Shown here: in pieces, positions 18,841 through 27,992 of the stretch
How the letters are laid out: the number at the start of each line of letters is the position of its first letter
How positions within the stretch are numbered: position 1 is the first letter of the stretch
From: JAXDBM01 sp964460245
GTDB taxonomy: Bacteria; Desulfobacterota; Syntrophia; Syntrophales; Fen-1087
Assembly: GCA_964460245.1 (NCBI GenBank)
Contig: CAYWTL010000001.1
Coordinates: 3,850 to 67,849, forward strand
Length of the DNA stretch: 64,000 bases
Reading direction: 5' to 3'
Notes under the pieces: generated by a model
The model's input: the letters and a program-made list of their open reading frames with translations, nothing else
Databases searched by the model: none
What the model was told of the DNA's origin: nothing
Position numbers and translations under genes: made by a program

Positions 18841-21800
18841 TTGATCAATCTTTCGCACGATTTCGATCTGGGCCAAGACAAGACACGAATGAAAGATCCG
18901 CGGGATGCAGCGCGGCAAACCGCTACGGTTGAAGCCCTCCTTGATCGCTTTTTCAACGACGATCCTGACAGAAGATACGAGATTCAGATTCTGGCCGATG
19001 AGGTCGGCATGGGAAAGACGTTTGTAGCCCTTGCCGTGGCATATTCCATCCTGAGCGCCATGCGAGATAACCACAGTGATGGCGACCTTGATGGTTGCTA
19101 TCAAAGAGTCCTCATTATCACCCCCAGCAACCAAGCGCTCTTCGACAAATGGCAGAGAGAGGTTGGTGAGTTCGTCAAGCGCTGCGGGGCTGAAAAAAAT
19201 GATGAGACGCGGCACTGGTTTGCTCCATTGGCAGTTAATCGAATTGATGATTTGTCGGCCGAATTGCGAACGCCCGGCCAGCGACCCAGAGTGCTTATAG
19301 CGACGATGAGCCTTTTTGCCGGCACAAGGCTAAAACATTATGACCTGAAACGTAGGTTCTTGCTTGCTGCCCTTTTCCGTTACTGGGGGAATCGGTTTCA
19401 ATATGACTTGAGGCATAATCTTCTCAAAGGCACCCCTGCGGACTGGCCTCGAAAACATGATGAGTTATCCTTGTTGAGTGAGAGCGAAAAAGAAGTCCTC
19501 CCGTTCACTGCAGACGAAATCTGTGATGCGCTGAGGAGATTGGATGAGCATGACACTGCAATATCTGGGGGATTGGAAAGCATTGAACAGCTCCGTTATA
19601 TCTGCAGGCAGATCGCTGAGCCATACCAGCGCAACCGTAATGACTTGTTCAAGGAAGTAGAAAAGAGACTCACCGCAATCTACAAAGCCGTCACAGGCCT
19701 CCTGATTCTCAAGTCCTTTCCGCTTGTCATTGTGGACGAGGCACACAACTGGAAAAATGGCCCGTCCAAGGGAGCCAATGGATATAAAGAATTTGTCCGT
19801 TATATCGCTTCCAGGGCACGGCGCGCCCTCTTACTCACCGCAACACCCTTTCAGCTTCGGCCTGAAGAGATGATGGAAATTCTAAAGGTGTCCGATGAGC
19901 TCGTGCCGTCATCAAAAATGGCCGACACCGTGCTGCGCCGCACCAGGCTGGAAAGGTTTCGGGAAAATTTCATCAGACCCACCCTCAAAAAATCCGAGAG
20001 CGCAAGCAGAAAATTTGCCAAGGAATGGGCCAGGCTCCCGTCCAGCGTTTCCATGCACACCATACAGGAAACGTGGTTAATACCTCGGGTGGATGAGATA
20101 AGACGAAAAATCGCAAAAAAGGCCAATGGAGAAAGCACAATCCCAGATACCTGGCTTCAGGAAACACTGCAAGACGCCTGTAGTTGGATGGAACCCGATC
20201 TCCGTCCTTTCTTACGCGAGGCGATGAAGCTCTACGCGCACAATTTGGAACTTTCACTGAAACTTGGCGCCCTGGTCATACGTCACCGTCGCGGGACTGA
20301 GCACAGATTCTTTAAGATAGGCGGTGAGTACGGGAAAAATTCAATTGACGTGCTGATGCGCCCGGATAGGCATCTTCTACATGCAGCTCCAGGGCTCGAC
20401 GTTCGTGGTGATGGTGAACTCCCCCACTACACCCTCATGAGATGCGTAACCGAGGCAAAAAAAGCGAAAGGACGGAAGGGACGCTCCTCTCTCGGGGCTG
20501 CCCTAACCGGCTGCTATTCGACGCTTCTTTATAGCGCAGAGGGGAAAGACGTTCAGAATTGGCTTGAATCTTCAAAGGTCGGAAAAGTTTATCTGGCGCT
20601 GCTTATGGACATGGTTTCGGAAAATGAGGATGAAAACCATCCCAAAATGAAAAGGGTTGTTGAAGAGGTGGTCTCGTCATGGCGCCGCGGGGAAAAGAGT
20701 CTCATCTTTTGTTTCCGTGTCAATACGGCAAAAAGGCTTCAAGAAATTATCGACCAGAACATCCGGAAGGAAATAGAGGATCAGGCAGGCCGCTGCCTGG
20801 GCGGGCGTACAAAGTTGGAGACCCTTCGTGGCCGCCTGACGAGACGAGATCAGGATCTTGTTACCATTGGGTTGGATCGAGTCCTTTGGTCATTGCTGTG
20901 GGCTGAAGGGGGAAATAAGAAAAGAAATGGCATAATCAAACCATCGTACCTTGAGGTGAAACAGCAGGACATTGAAGATTTGGCCAAGCTGTCCCTGCAA
21001 TACGGGGTTCCAGTGACAGGGGAACGTGTTGACAGGGTTTTTATCAACAGGGCCGTGGAGCATATCATCGCCAAACGGCTGCTCAGGATCAAGGGATTGA
21101 CGGAGAATTGGAAGACGCTTCTCAATGCGGTATCAAAGTCGGAGTGGGTGGCACGCCCCTATGGCTTAAATCCAGATGTAGAAGAAGACGCCGGTGGCGA
21201 TGAAACACCGTCTTTTGATGAGCGCGGTGTACATACAGCTTACAACCCGATCCCGTCTCCTTCTGAAGAACAGATACGCGCTCTCGCAAAGCAGATTCGA
21301 GAGACACGCAGGAGGGCTGAAAAAACGGCACAAGTCCCTATAATCAACAACTACGCACAGGGGGCAAGTCTGTGGTTCGGCGAAGCACCATCTAAAACCT
21401 ATACGAAAACGACTAAGGCCAACCATCTCGCTCTGATGCTATCTCGCATCCATAGGCATCTATGGTCACTTTCTCATGGCTCTGACAAGAACTTTGACTG
21501 GGAGTCCCGTCGAAAGGTTCTGCATGCCTTGCGTAAGGCCGTATTTAGAAATTCAGTCCTCCTGAGAATACTGCCAACACAGGCCGATCGTGAAGAAAGT
21601 TCGTGGGGACAGATGCTTGTCCAGTCTTTCTTCCGTCCAATGCCGGATCAAAAGGAATCCGTGGCGGACAGAATAACTGTTTTTTTGGAGGATCTCGATG
21701 CCGCGAGCGGAAGCCTCTCCTCAAAACGACCGGAAGAACAGGGTATGCGTCATGCTATCTATAGCGCGACCAGGCTCTCAGATCAGCGTTTTGTCGCTCT

Positions 21801-22326
21801 TGTGACCGGCGCAAGCGGTGGTAATGACATAGATGCAAGGACAAGAGTCTTCAATGGATTCAATACGCCACTGCTTCCGGAAGTCCTTGTCTGTACACAG
21901 GTAGGGCAGGAAGGTATCGATTTGCATCGTCATTGCAGGCATGTGATCCACTATGACCTTGATTGGAATCCGGCGAAAATCGAGCAGCGAACTGGACGCG
22001 TTGATAGAATCGGAAGCAAGACGTTTAGAGAGAGGGAAACGTTTCACGGCAACCATGGAGTTTTTCTTGAAATCGGTGTTCCTTTTCTCGCCGGCACATA
22101 CGATGAACGCATGTATGAGGAGTTACGCCTTAGGGCGCAAATATTTGAAGTTCTAACGGGCGGGGACTTTGTTTCGGAAAATGTGGAAGGCCATGATCAG
22201 CCTGAAAGAATACAAAATGATGAGAGAGATCCTGACTCTCTTGACCGATTTCTGCCACTTCCCACAGAAATGGTGGATCAACTCCGAGTAAAGCTCCATG
22301 TTTGGACGGAAGGACCACCGAAATGA
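18841..22326 (+). CDS. Second SNF2/SF2-type helicase
   Basis: The 1161-aa protein has Walker A ADEVGMGKT (~52-60), the DEAH-type box VDEAHNWK (~297), LLLTATPFQL, and a C-terminal helicase half with GQEGIDLHRHCRH and an arginine-finger-like QRTGRVDRIGS. The wide spacing between the halves points to a large insertion, as in defence-type SNF2 proteins. Translation starts at TTG 18841, preceded by GAGGGAGA. It follows the PLD gene by 9 bp, an arrangement that suggests a helicase-PLD pair. It lacks the HTH and DUF3883 of the first helicase, so the two are not recent duplicates. Confidence 0.87.
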   Translation: MINLSHDFDLGQDKTRMKDPRDAARQTATVEALLDRFFNDDPDRRYEIQILADEVGMGKTFVALAVAYSILSAMRDNHSDGDLDGCYQRVLIITPSNQALFDKWQREVGEFVKRCGAEKNDETRHWFAPLAVNRIDDLSAELRTPGQRPRVLIATMSLFAGTRLKHYDLKRRFLLAALFRYWGNRFQYDLRHNLLKGTPADWPRKHDELSLLSESEKEVLPFTADEICDALRRLDEHDTAISGGLESIEQLRYICRQIAEPYQRNRNDLFKEVEKRLTAIYKAVTGLLILKSFPLVIVDEAHNWKNGPSKGANGYKEFVRYIASRARRALLLTATPFQLRPEEMMEILKVSDELVPSSKMADTVLRRTRLERFRENFIRPTLKKSESASRKFAKEWARLPSSVSMHTIQETWLIPRVDEIRRKIAKKANGESTIPDTWLQETLQDACSWMEPDLRPFLREAMKLYAHNLELSLKLGALVIRHRRGTEHRFFKIGGEYGKNSIDVLMRPDRHLLHAAPGLDVRGDGELPHYTLMRCVTEAKKAKGRKGRSSLGAALTGCYSTLLYSAEGKDVQNWLESSKVGKVYLALLMDMVSENEDENHPKMKRVVEEVVSSWRRGEKSLIFCFRVNTAKRLQEIIDQNIRKEIEDQAGRCLGGRTKLETLRGRLTRRDQDLVTIGLDRVLWSLLWAEGGNKKRNGIIKPSYLEVKQQDIEDLAKLSLQYGVPVTGERVDRVFINRAVEHIIAKRLLRIKGLTENWKTLLNAVSKSEWVARPYGLNPDVEEDAGGDETPSFDERGVHTAYNPIPSPSEEQIRALAKQIRETRRRAEKTAQVPIINNYAQGASLWFGEAPSKTYTKTTKANHLALMLSRIHRHLWSLSHGSDKNFDWESRRKVLHALRKAVFRNSVLLRILPTQADREESSWGQMLVQSFFRPMPDQKESVADRITVFLEDLDAASGSLSSKRPEEQGMRHAIYSATRLSDQRFVALVTGASGGNDIDARTRVFNGFNTPLLPEVLVCTQVGQEGIDLHRHCRHVIHYDLDWNPAKIEQRTGRVDRIGSKTFRERETFHGNHGVFLEIGVPFLAGTYDERMYEELRLRAQIFEVLTGGDFVSENVEGHDQPERIQNDERDPDSLDRFLPLPTEMVDQLRVKLHVWTEGPPK

Positions 22327-22429
22327 TTCCTAATTTGGATGTCGATTTATCTGTTCGCCAAGGACATGATTTTAATCCGGGTTTGATTGGCTGGCGCTGT
22401 TTGTAATGACACCGCGTCTCCAATAAAGC

Positions 22430-24517
22430 GTGACTGGAATGATTGATTCAATGCATCGTGCGCAAAAGATCCTCAAAGACGTTTTCGGTTTTGAAGGGTT
22501 CTGGCCACTTCAAGAAAAGATCATCGACCATGTCCTGAGGAAGAAGGATTCCTTGGTGGTCATGCCCACGGGCGGGGGAAAGTCCCTCTGCTATCAGATC
22601 CCCGGGATGCTCTTCGAAGGCATGACGATTGTGGTGTCGCCGCTCATCTCCCTGATGAAGGATCAGGTGGATCAACTCAGAGAGTACGGCGTTCCGGCTC
22701 TTTTCCTGAACAGCACCCTGAGTGTGGCAGAGTACCGCGAAAACGTGACGAAGCTCAGGGGAAAACTGGCAAAGCTCCTCTACCTGGCCCCGGAGGCCCT
22801 GCTGGCGCCGCGGACCTTGTCGCTGCTTTCCGAGTTGGTTGTCGATTGCATTGCCATTGACGAAGCGCATTGCATCTCTCAGTGGGGACACGACTTCCGA
22901 CCCGAATACCGGCAACTGGCAGAGGTTCGAACCGCCTTTCCCGATGCCTGTTGCGTGGCGCTCACGGCCACCGCGACACCGCGAGTTCGGGAAGACATTC
23001 GCCAATGCCTGAAGATCGACGGCCGAAATGAGTTCATCGGCTCCTTCAACCGTCCCAATCTCTTCCTGGAGGTGGCCCCAAAGGAAAAACCCCTCGACCA
23101 GGTTCTGGATGTTCTGGAATGGTATCCGAACGAATCGGGCATTATCTACTGCGCCACTCGACGCCAGACGGAGGAGCTCAATGCTACCCTCCGACAAAAC
23201 GGTTACGCCTCCCTCCCCTACCATGCCGGGCTATCGGAAGAGGAACGAACCGAAAACCAGGAGCGCTTCCGCCGTGACGATTGTCGGATCATTGTAGCGA
23301 CCATCGCTTTCGGGATGGGGATCAACAAGTCCAATGTTCGCTTTGTCATCCACTACGACCTGCCCGGAAGCATCGACAACTACTACCAGGAAATCGGTCG
23401 GGCGGGGCGCGATGGCCTTCCGGCCCACTGCCTTCTGCTGTTTGGCTATGGGGATCTGCACAAGATCCAGTACTTCATCGGACAAAAGACGGAACAGGAA
23501 CAGCGGGTGGCCCAAATCCTCTTGAGCCAGCTCTTGGGCTTTGCCGAGACGGACCTTTGCCGCCGGATCCCCTTGTTGCACTATTTCGGAGAGCCCGATG
23601 TACCTGAGCGGTGCGGCATGTGTGACAACTGCCGGGACGGGAAAGAAAAAAAGCCCCTCGTCGATTTGACTATCCAGGCCCAGATGTTCCTTTCCTGCGT
23701 CAAACGGACCGGCGAAATATTCGGCGCAGGGCATATCACCGATGTCCTGCGAGGTTCCGCATCCCAGAAGATCATGAAATTCGGCCATGAGGCGCTTTCC
23801 ACTTACGGTATCGGCAAGGATCATTCCACCAATCAATGGCGGCATCTCATGAGGCAGTTGATTCAGAAGGACCTTCTGTTTTACGAGTATGAACATGGAT
23901 CACTGAAACTGACTCCGAAGGCGTGGGAGGTCCTGCGCGGGAAAGAGCCCTTTTTCGGCCGGATGGATGAGCCCCGCAAAAAAAATGTCAAGGGAAGGAA
24001 CGCGATTCAAAGGCCACATGCAGATGAAGCGACGGCCTTTGATCCGGACTTATTTGAAGCTCTCAGAAAAAAGCGTAAGGCGCTCGCCGATGAAGCGAAC
24101 CTTCCCCCTTATGCCATCTTCCATGACCGGACCTTGCGGGAAATGGCCACCACCTATCCCAGCAACAAGGAAGGCATGCTGGCGCTCTATGGAGTAGGCG
24201 AACGAAAACTGGAGAAATACGCCGATGCTTTTCTGGAGATCATCCGGGAGCATCTTCAAACCCACCCGATGCCGGAGACTCCAAAACCGATGCAGGCGTC
24301 AGAACCCGCCACCGATCCCACGCCCCCGGAGAACAATGGCAAGAGGCGCTATATCGTGATCGGTGAGCGATTCAATCAGGGGCGCACCATCGAAGAGCTG
24401 GCACGGGAATTCAACATCCAGCAAAATACGGTCATCGAACATCTCTTCCGATATCGGCGGAAAAACCGGCCCCTCCGCAAGGATGTTCTTATAAACTCGC
24501 GTCTGCCGCAAGATTAG
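22430..24517 (+). CDS. recQ: ATP-dependent DNA helicase RecQ, ended by an in-frame TAG
   Basis: The 695-aa protein has Walker A PTGGGKS (~46), the DEAH box IDEAHCISQWGHDFRPEY (~143), the RecQ zinc-binding cysteines (CGMCDNC), an HRDC domain near 537-605, and the start of a C-terminal HTH_40-like domain (TIEELAREFNIQQNTV). RecQ unwinds DNA 3' to 5' in repair and sometimes in defence. The start could be GTG 22430, ATG 22439 or ATG 22451; none has a strong ribosome site, and 22451 best matches family N-termini. The TAG at 24515-24517 interrupts the last domain; the same frame continues with matching sequence to 24679. Confidence 0.88.
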   Translation: MTGMIDSMHRAQKILKDVFGFEGFWPLQEKIIDHVLRKKDSLVVMPTGGGKSLCYQIPGMLFEGMTIVVSPLISLMKDQVDQLREYGVPALFLNSTLSVAEYRENVTKLRGKLAKLLYLAPEALLAPRTLSLLSELVVDCIAIDEAHCISQWGHDFRPEYRQLAEVRTAFPDACCVALTATATPRVREDIRQCLKIDGRNEFIGSFNRPNLFLEVAPKEKPLDQVLDVLEWYPNESGIIYCATRRQTEELNATLRQNGYASLPYHAGLSEEERTENQERFRRDDCRIIVATIAFGMGINKSNVRFVIHYDLPGSIDNYYQEIGRAGRDGLPAHCLLLFGYGDLHKIQYFIGQKTEQEQRVAQILLSQLLGFAETDLCRRIPLLHYFGEPDVPERCGMCDNCRDGKEKKPLVDLTIQAQMFLSCVKRTGEIFGAGHITDVLRGSASQKIMKFGHEALSTYGIGKDHSTNQWRHLMRQLIQKDLLFYEYEHGSLKLTPKAWEVLRGKEPFFGRMDEPRKKNVKGRNAIQRPHADEATAFDPDLFEALRKKRKALADEANLPPYAIFHDRTLREMATTYPSNKEGMLALYGVGERKLEKYADAFLEIIREHLQTHPMPETPKPMQASEPATDPTPPENNGKRRYIVIGERFNQGRTIEELAREFNIQQNTVIEHLFRYRRKNRPLRKDVLINSRLPQD

Positions 24518-24679
24518 CAGCAGGCGGTATTCGCAGCCTTCGCCCGTCTGCGCACTAAGCGGTTGCGTCCCATCTTTGATGATCTGAAAGGGACAATCCC
24601 CTACGACGAGCTGAAGCTCTGTCTCGCTCCGACAGCGGAACTCCCCGCATCCAGCCTCAATAAAACACCCCTCGCTTAA
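24518..24679 (+). pseudogene. In-frame continuation of recQ beyond the TAG (rest of HTH_40 domain)
   Basis: After the recQ TAG the same frame stays open for 53 codons to a TAA. It encodes QAVFAAFARLRTKRLRPI followed by a GTIPYDELKLCL segment, which matches the usual end of the HTH_40 domain found on RecQ and YpbB-type proteins. The simplest reading is a recent nonsense mutation (or sequencing error) that trimmed the C-terminus. Amber readthrough or suppression is a less likely alternative. Confidence 0.7.
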
Positions 24680-25234
24680 TGGCCGGTCTTATCGCTTGCG
24701 ACTTTGGATTTCCGAGCGCCCGACCGGACGGACCCGACCGCAGGGCGGGACCGCCGGCGCCCTGGAATCCGCTTTAGCGGTTTCAAGGACGAGGGCGTGA
24801 ATCAGAGAGACGTGTCTCGTCCGGAGCGATGCGGAGGGCGAGTCACGGCGACCGAACAGAAATTGATCGCCCACGGCCGCCTGTTTCCTACGAAGGAGGA
24901 AATACGGCCAAGCGGGCCACCATTGGCCTTGACTCAAACGGCAGCGGATCGGATGTCTCAATTCCATTGATTCTTAAAATGTATCATATCGATATAAACA
25001 ATATATTTTACATAGCATGCCGCCCGCATTATATTCGCCTTGAAGTCAACGAACGAGCGGATCGACAGGGCAGCGCATGGCGCAGCGCCCCTGTCTCAGG
25101 GAAGAGAGGCGCAAGGGCTGAAGAATATCGGCGGATGCCTTGAAATTCCCGGATAAAACGGAATCGATCCGGCTGCGGCCGACTTCGTGATCGGCCGCCC
25201 GGAAAAGTGAAAACCCGGATTCGAGAGGAACGTC
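24680..25234. other. Gene-free stretch at the right edge of the defence island
   Basis: The first ~280 bp are GC-rich with overlapping short ORFs on both strands and no support for any; they may be decayed sequence or a dispersed element. At 24960-25040 the sequence turns AT-rich, with the palindrome ATATCGATAT at 24986-24995. A strong hairpin pairs GACAGGG (25064-25070) with CCCTGTC (25089-25095). The 3' part is probably promoter and leader of the acyl-CoA dehydrogenase gene. No attachment site or tRNA end was found. Confidence 0.5.
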
Positions 25235-26377
25235 ATGGAATTCAGATTGACAGAGGAACAGGAACTCATTCGCGCAAACATGAGGGAATTTGCCGAGCGG
25301 CACGTGGCGCCCGTTGCCGCGGAGATCGATCAGAACAGCCGCCACCCGGCGGAGCTTTTCCGAAAGCTCGGCGAGGGCGGCTGGATGGGGATTCCCATTC
25401 CTCAGGAATACGGGGGTGCGGGAGCTGACTTTCTGACCCATGTCGTCGCCGTGGAAGAAATATCCCGCTTCTGCTCATCGACCGGTTTCACCTTGTCCTT
25501 CCATGCCGGAATCATCGGCATCTCCCTGTATCTTGCCGGCAGCGCGGAGCAGAAGAAGCGCTATCTCGTCCCGCTGGCCCGGGGGCAGCACATGGGTTCT
25601 TTCGCACTGACCGAGCCCGGCGCCGGCACGGACGTCATGGCCATCTCGTCCGCGGCCGTCCGTCAGGGAAACCAATATGTCCTCAACGGAACGAAGACTT
25701 TCGTATCCAACGGTCCGATCGCCGACACCTACATCGTCTTCTGCTGGACGGACCGGTCCGCGGGAAGGAACGGCATGAGCGCCTTTATCATTCCCCGGGG
25801 CACCTCCGGAATGAAACCGGGCGAGCATTTCGAGAAAATGGGTCTCCGATCCTCCCAGACATCGGAAGTGTACTTCAAGGATTGCCGGATTCCCGAGGAC
25901 CATCTGCTCGGGAAGGAGGGACAGGGTCTTGCCATCGCCATGCAGGGATTCGAGCGCGGGAGAGTGGGGATCGCCGCGCAGGCCTTGGGGATGCTTCAGG
26001 CGGCCCTGGACGAATCGATCCGATATTCCCGAGAGAGGATCCAGTTCGGCAAGCCGATTGCCCGTCAGCAGGCCATTGCCTGGATGCTCGCCGACATGGC
26101 GACCGACCTTTCCGCCGCCAGGCATCTCACCTATCACGCCGCTTGGTTGAAGGACACCCATCAACCCTTCGGCAAGGAGGCCTCCATGGCGAAGCTTTTT
26201 GCGACGGAAGCCGCGATGAGGCACACCGTCAAAGCCGTACAGATCCAGGGCGGTTATGGATACATGACCGGGGCGAAGGTCGAGCGGCTGATGCGGGATG
26301 CCAAGATTGCCGAGATCTACGAGGGCACCTCGGAGGCCCAGCGGATGGTCATATCGGGAAAAGTTCTCCAAGGGTAG
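25235..26377 (+). CDS. Acyl-CoA dehydrogenase
   Basis: The 380-aa flavoprotein has the family length and signatures: LTEEQELIR at the N-terminus, FALTEPGAGTD at the FAD/substrate site, RIQFGKPIARQQ, and QIQGGYGYM near the end. The catalytic base is the Glu of IYEGTSEAQ (~363), placed as in short/medium-chain and glutaryl/isovaleryl types. It oxidises acyl-CoA to enoyl-CoA with electrons passed to ETF; the chain specificity cannot be told. GAGAGGAACGTC before the ATG is the ribosome site. No etf or thiolase gene is adjacent. A gene-free gap of 203 bp separates it from the convergent deoxyhypusine-synthase-like gene. Confidence 0.93.
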   Translation: MEFRLTEEQELIRANMREFAERHVAPVAAEIDQNSRHPAELFRKLGEGGWMGIPIPQEYGGAGADFLTHVVAVEEISRFCSSTGFTLSFHAGIIGISLYLAGSAEQKKRYLVPLARGQHMGSFALTEPGAGTDVMAISSAAVRQGNQYVLNGTKTFVSNGPIADTYIVFCWTDRSAGRNGMSAFIIPRGTSGMKPGEHFEKMGLRSSQTSEVYFKDCRIPEDHLLGKEGQGLAIAMQGFERGRVGIAAQALGMLQAALDESIRYSRERIQFGKPIARQQAIAWMLADMATDLSAARHLTYHAAWLKDTHQPFGKEASMAKLFATEAAMRHTVKAVQIQGGYGYMTGAKVERLMRDAKIAEIYEGTSEAQRMVISGKVLQG

Positions 26378-26580
26378 CGCCGGGATGATGGGCTTTTCCT
26401 GCGGTCCATGCTTCAAGAAAGGATGCGTTCCATCCGTCGGCGCCGATGCGCCATCTCCCCGCAGCTGCACCGAAGAGGCTTTCGAGGGATTCCCTGGCGG
26501 AAAGGCCGTCCGGGTTAAAGACGGAAAAGTGGCGGTCGAACATCATGCCCCTCCCAGTAGATCGAGGTTGGAGGCACTCG

Positions 26581-27546
26581 TCACGGCTGATCTTCCATCA
26601 CGTAAGAGAAGATCAGGGGAGCCACGATGGTGGCATCCGACTCGATGATGAAGCGGGGCGTGTCGGGATTCAGTTTTCCCCAGGTGATTTTCTCGTTCGG
26701 CACGGCCCCCGAGTAGGATCCGAAACTGGTGGTGGAATCGCTGATCTGGCAGAAGTATCCCCAGAGGGGGGTTTCTCCGGCCTTCAGATCCTCCCGAATC
26801 ATGGGAACGACGCAGATGGCGAAATCGCCGGCGATGCCGCCGCCGATCTGAAAGAAACCGAGGGGGCCCTTGTCGACCGTTTCCCCGTACCAGCGGGACA
26901 GCTCCATCATGTACTCGATACCGGATCGGATCGTACCCACATTCCGGACTTTCCCCAGCAGGCAAAACGACGCGTAGGCGTTGCCGAGCGTCGAGTCTTC
27001 CCAGCCGGGAACGAAAATCGGCAGGTTCCGGTCGCAGGCCGCCACGACCCAACTGTCTGCCGGATTTCCCTCGGACAACGCGTCCCGGCGGCGGTGAATG
27101 AGGCGATACAAATACTCGTGAGGGAAGAATCGTTTTCCCTCCAGATCGCATGCCATCCAGTCCTCGCCGATCATTCCTTCGACCTTCAGCATGGCCTCCG
27201 TCGAAATGCAGGTGTCCGTCACCCGGTGGAGGCGCCGGTTATACAGATCCTTCTCCTGATCGGGCGTCAGGCAGCGGTAATCGGGAAAGTTTTCGCGGCG
27301 GGTTTCCACGAGGTTAAAGATGTCTTCCTCCAGGTTGGCTCCCGTGCAGGAGACGGCATGGATTTTGTCCCTGCGGATCATTTCGGCGATGGCGATGCCG
27401 AGCCGTGCCGTGCTCATCGCTCCGGCGAGGCTCAGCATCATGCGGCCTCCCGCCTTCAGGAACTTCCTGTAGGCCTCTGCAGCCTGCATCACGGTGGCGG
27501 CATTGAAATGCCGATAGTGCCGTCGCATGAATTCCTGTATGCTCAC
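26581..27546 (-). CDS. Deoxyhypusine synthase-like protein
   Basis: The 321-aa protein belongs to the deoxyhypusine synthase fold family, shown by LSLAGAMSTARLGI, SCTGANLEEDIFNL, the central IRSGIEYMMEL/FFQIGGGIAGDF segment and ITWGKL near the C-terminus. The Lys of WGK (~291) matches the lysine that forms the enzyme-imine intermediate. Bacteria lack eIF5A, so bacterial homologues act on small molecules, for example in homospermidine or spermidine synthesis; the substrate here is unknown. It starts at GTG 27546 after GGAGGA. A consensus-like promoter lies upstream at 27666-27694. Confidence 0.85.
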   Translation of the reverse strand: MSIQEFMRRHYRHFNAATVMQAAEAYRKFLKAGGRMMLSLAGAMSTARLGIAIAEMIRRDKIHAVSCTGANLEEDIFNLVETRRENFPDYRCLTPDQEKDLYNRRLHRVTDTCISTEAMLKVEGMIGEDWMACDLEGKRFFPHEYLYRLIHRRRDALSEGNPADSWVVAACDRNLPIFVPGWEDSTLGNAYASFCLLGKVRNVGTIRSGIEYMMELSRWYGETVDKGPLGFFQIGGGIAGDFAICVVPMIREDLKAGETPLWGYFCQISDSTTSFGSYSGAVPNEKITWGKLNPDTPRFIIESDATIVAPLIFSYVMEDQP

Positions 27547-27665
27547 TGTCGTCCTCCATCCGTCACATTCTCCGCTCCCTTTTCAGGATTTCAACCCGGT
27601 CGCCGGACTTCGAGGACAAGCGGCCGCATCGCTCTTTCGACCGGGTTTTCCGTGCAAGAGGTTAC

Positions 27666-27694
27666 TGTATAGGAAGCTTTGCCTGCCGCGTCAA
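27666..27694 (-). promoter_or_regulatory. Sigma70 promoter of the deoxyhypusine-synthase-like gene
   Basis: On the minus strand TTGACG (27694-27689), 17 bp and TATACA (27671-27666) form a near-consensus promoter about 120 bp before the GTG start. Confidence 0.7.
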
Positions 27695-27732
27695 GCAAAA
27701 GCAACGGCCGCCACGGGCTTTCCCTTCGGGCG

Positions 27733-27752
27733 ACGTTACATTTTTGTAACGT
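27733..27752. promoter_or_regulatory. Perfect inverted repeat between two divergent genes
   Basis: ACGTTACA (27733-27740) and TGTAACGT (27745-27752) flank a 4-base spacer. The element lies ~40 bp upstream of the minus-strand -35 box and just before a plus-strand TTGACT (27759-27764). It looks like an operator for a dimeric regulator serving both directions. A weak terminator is possible because T residues follow on the plus strand, but no gene ends there. Confidence 0.5.
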
Positions 27753-27992
27753 TTTTCCTTGACTTTTCCGCGATGAAACGCAACGATCTGCCAACCGAAA
27801 ATCGCGTCGGACACGGGCAAATCCTATACGGGAGAGCGGGATTTGCCTTTTCGTTGCGGCGGGAGCGGATGCCGCGGGAAGGCTCGCCCGGGCCCGGTTT
27901 CCGGGTCCATGAATCCCGGTCCCGGCATCCTTTCCGGTCGTTCTTCCCGAACGCGGAAACCCGCCGACGGCCCGTCGCAAAACGGAAGGGAA

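Noticed and set aside
2512..24517. DISARM or BREX system
   Set aside because: No DUF1998 (DrmB-like) protein and no PglZ-type phosphatase are present, so neither name fits, although methylase, helicase and PLD parts are shared.
24689..24970. Short ORFs on both strands after recQ (88-92 codons)
   Set aside because: Both frames overlap each other in GC-rich sequence without ribosome sites or recognisable domains; possibly a dispersed element, but unsupported.
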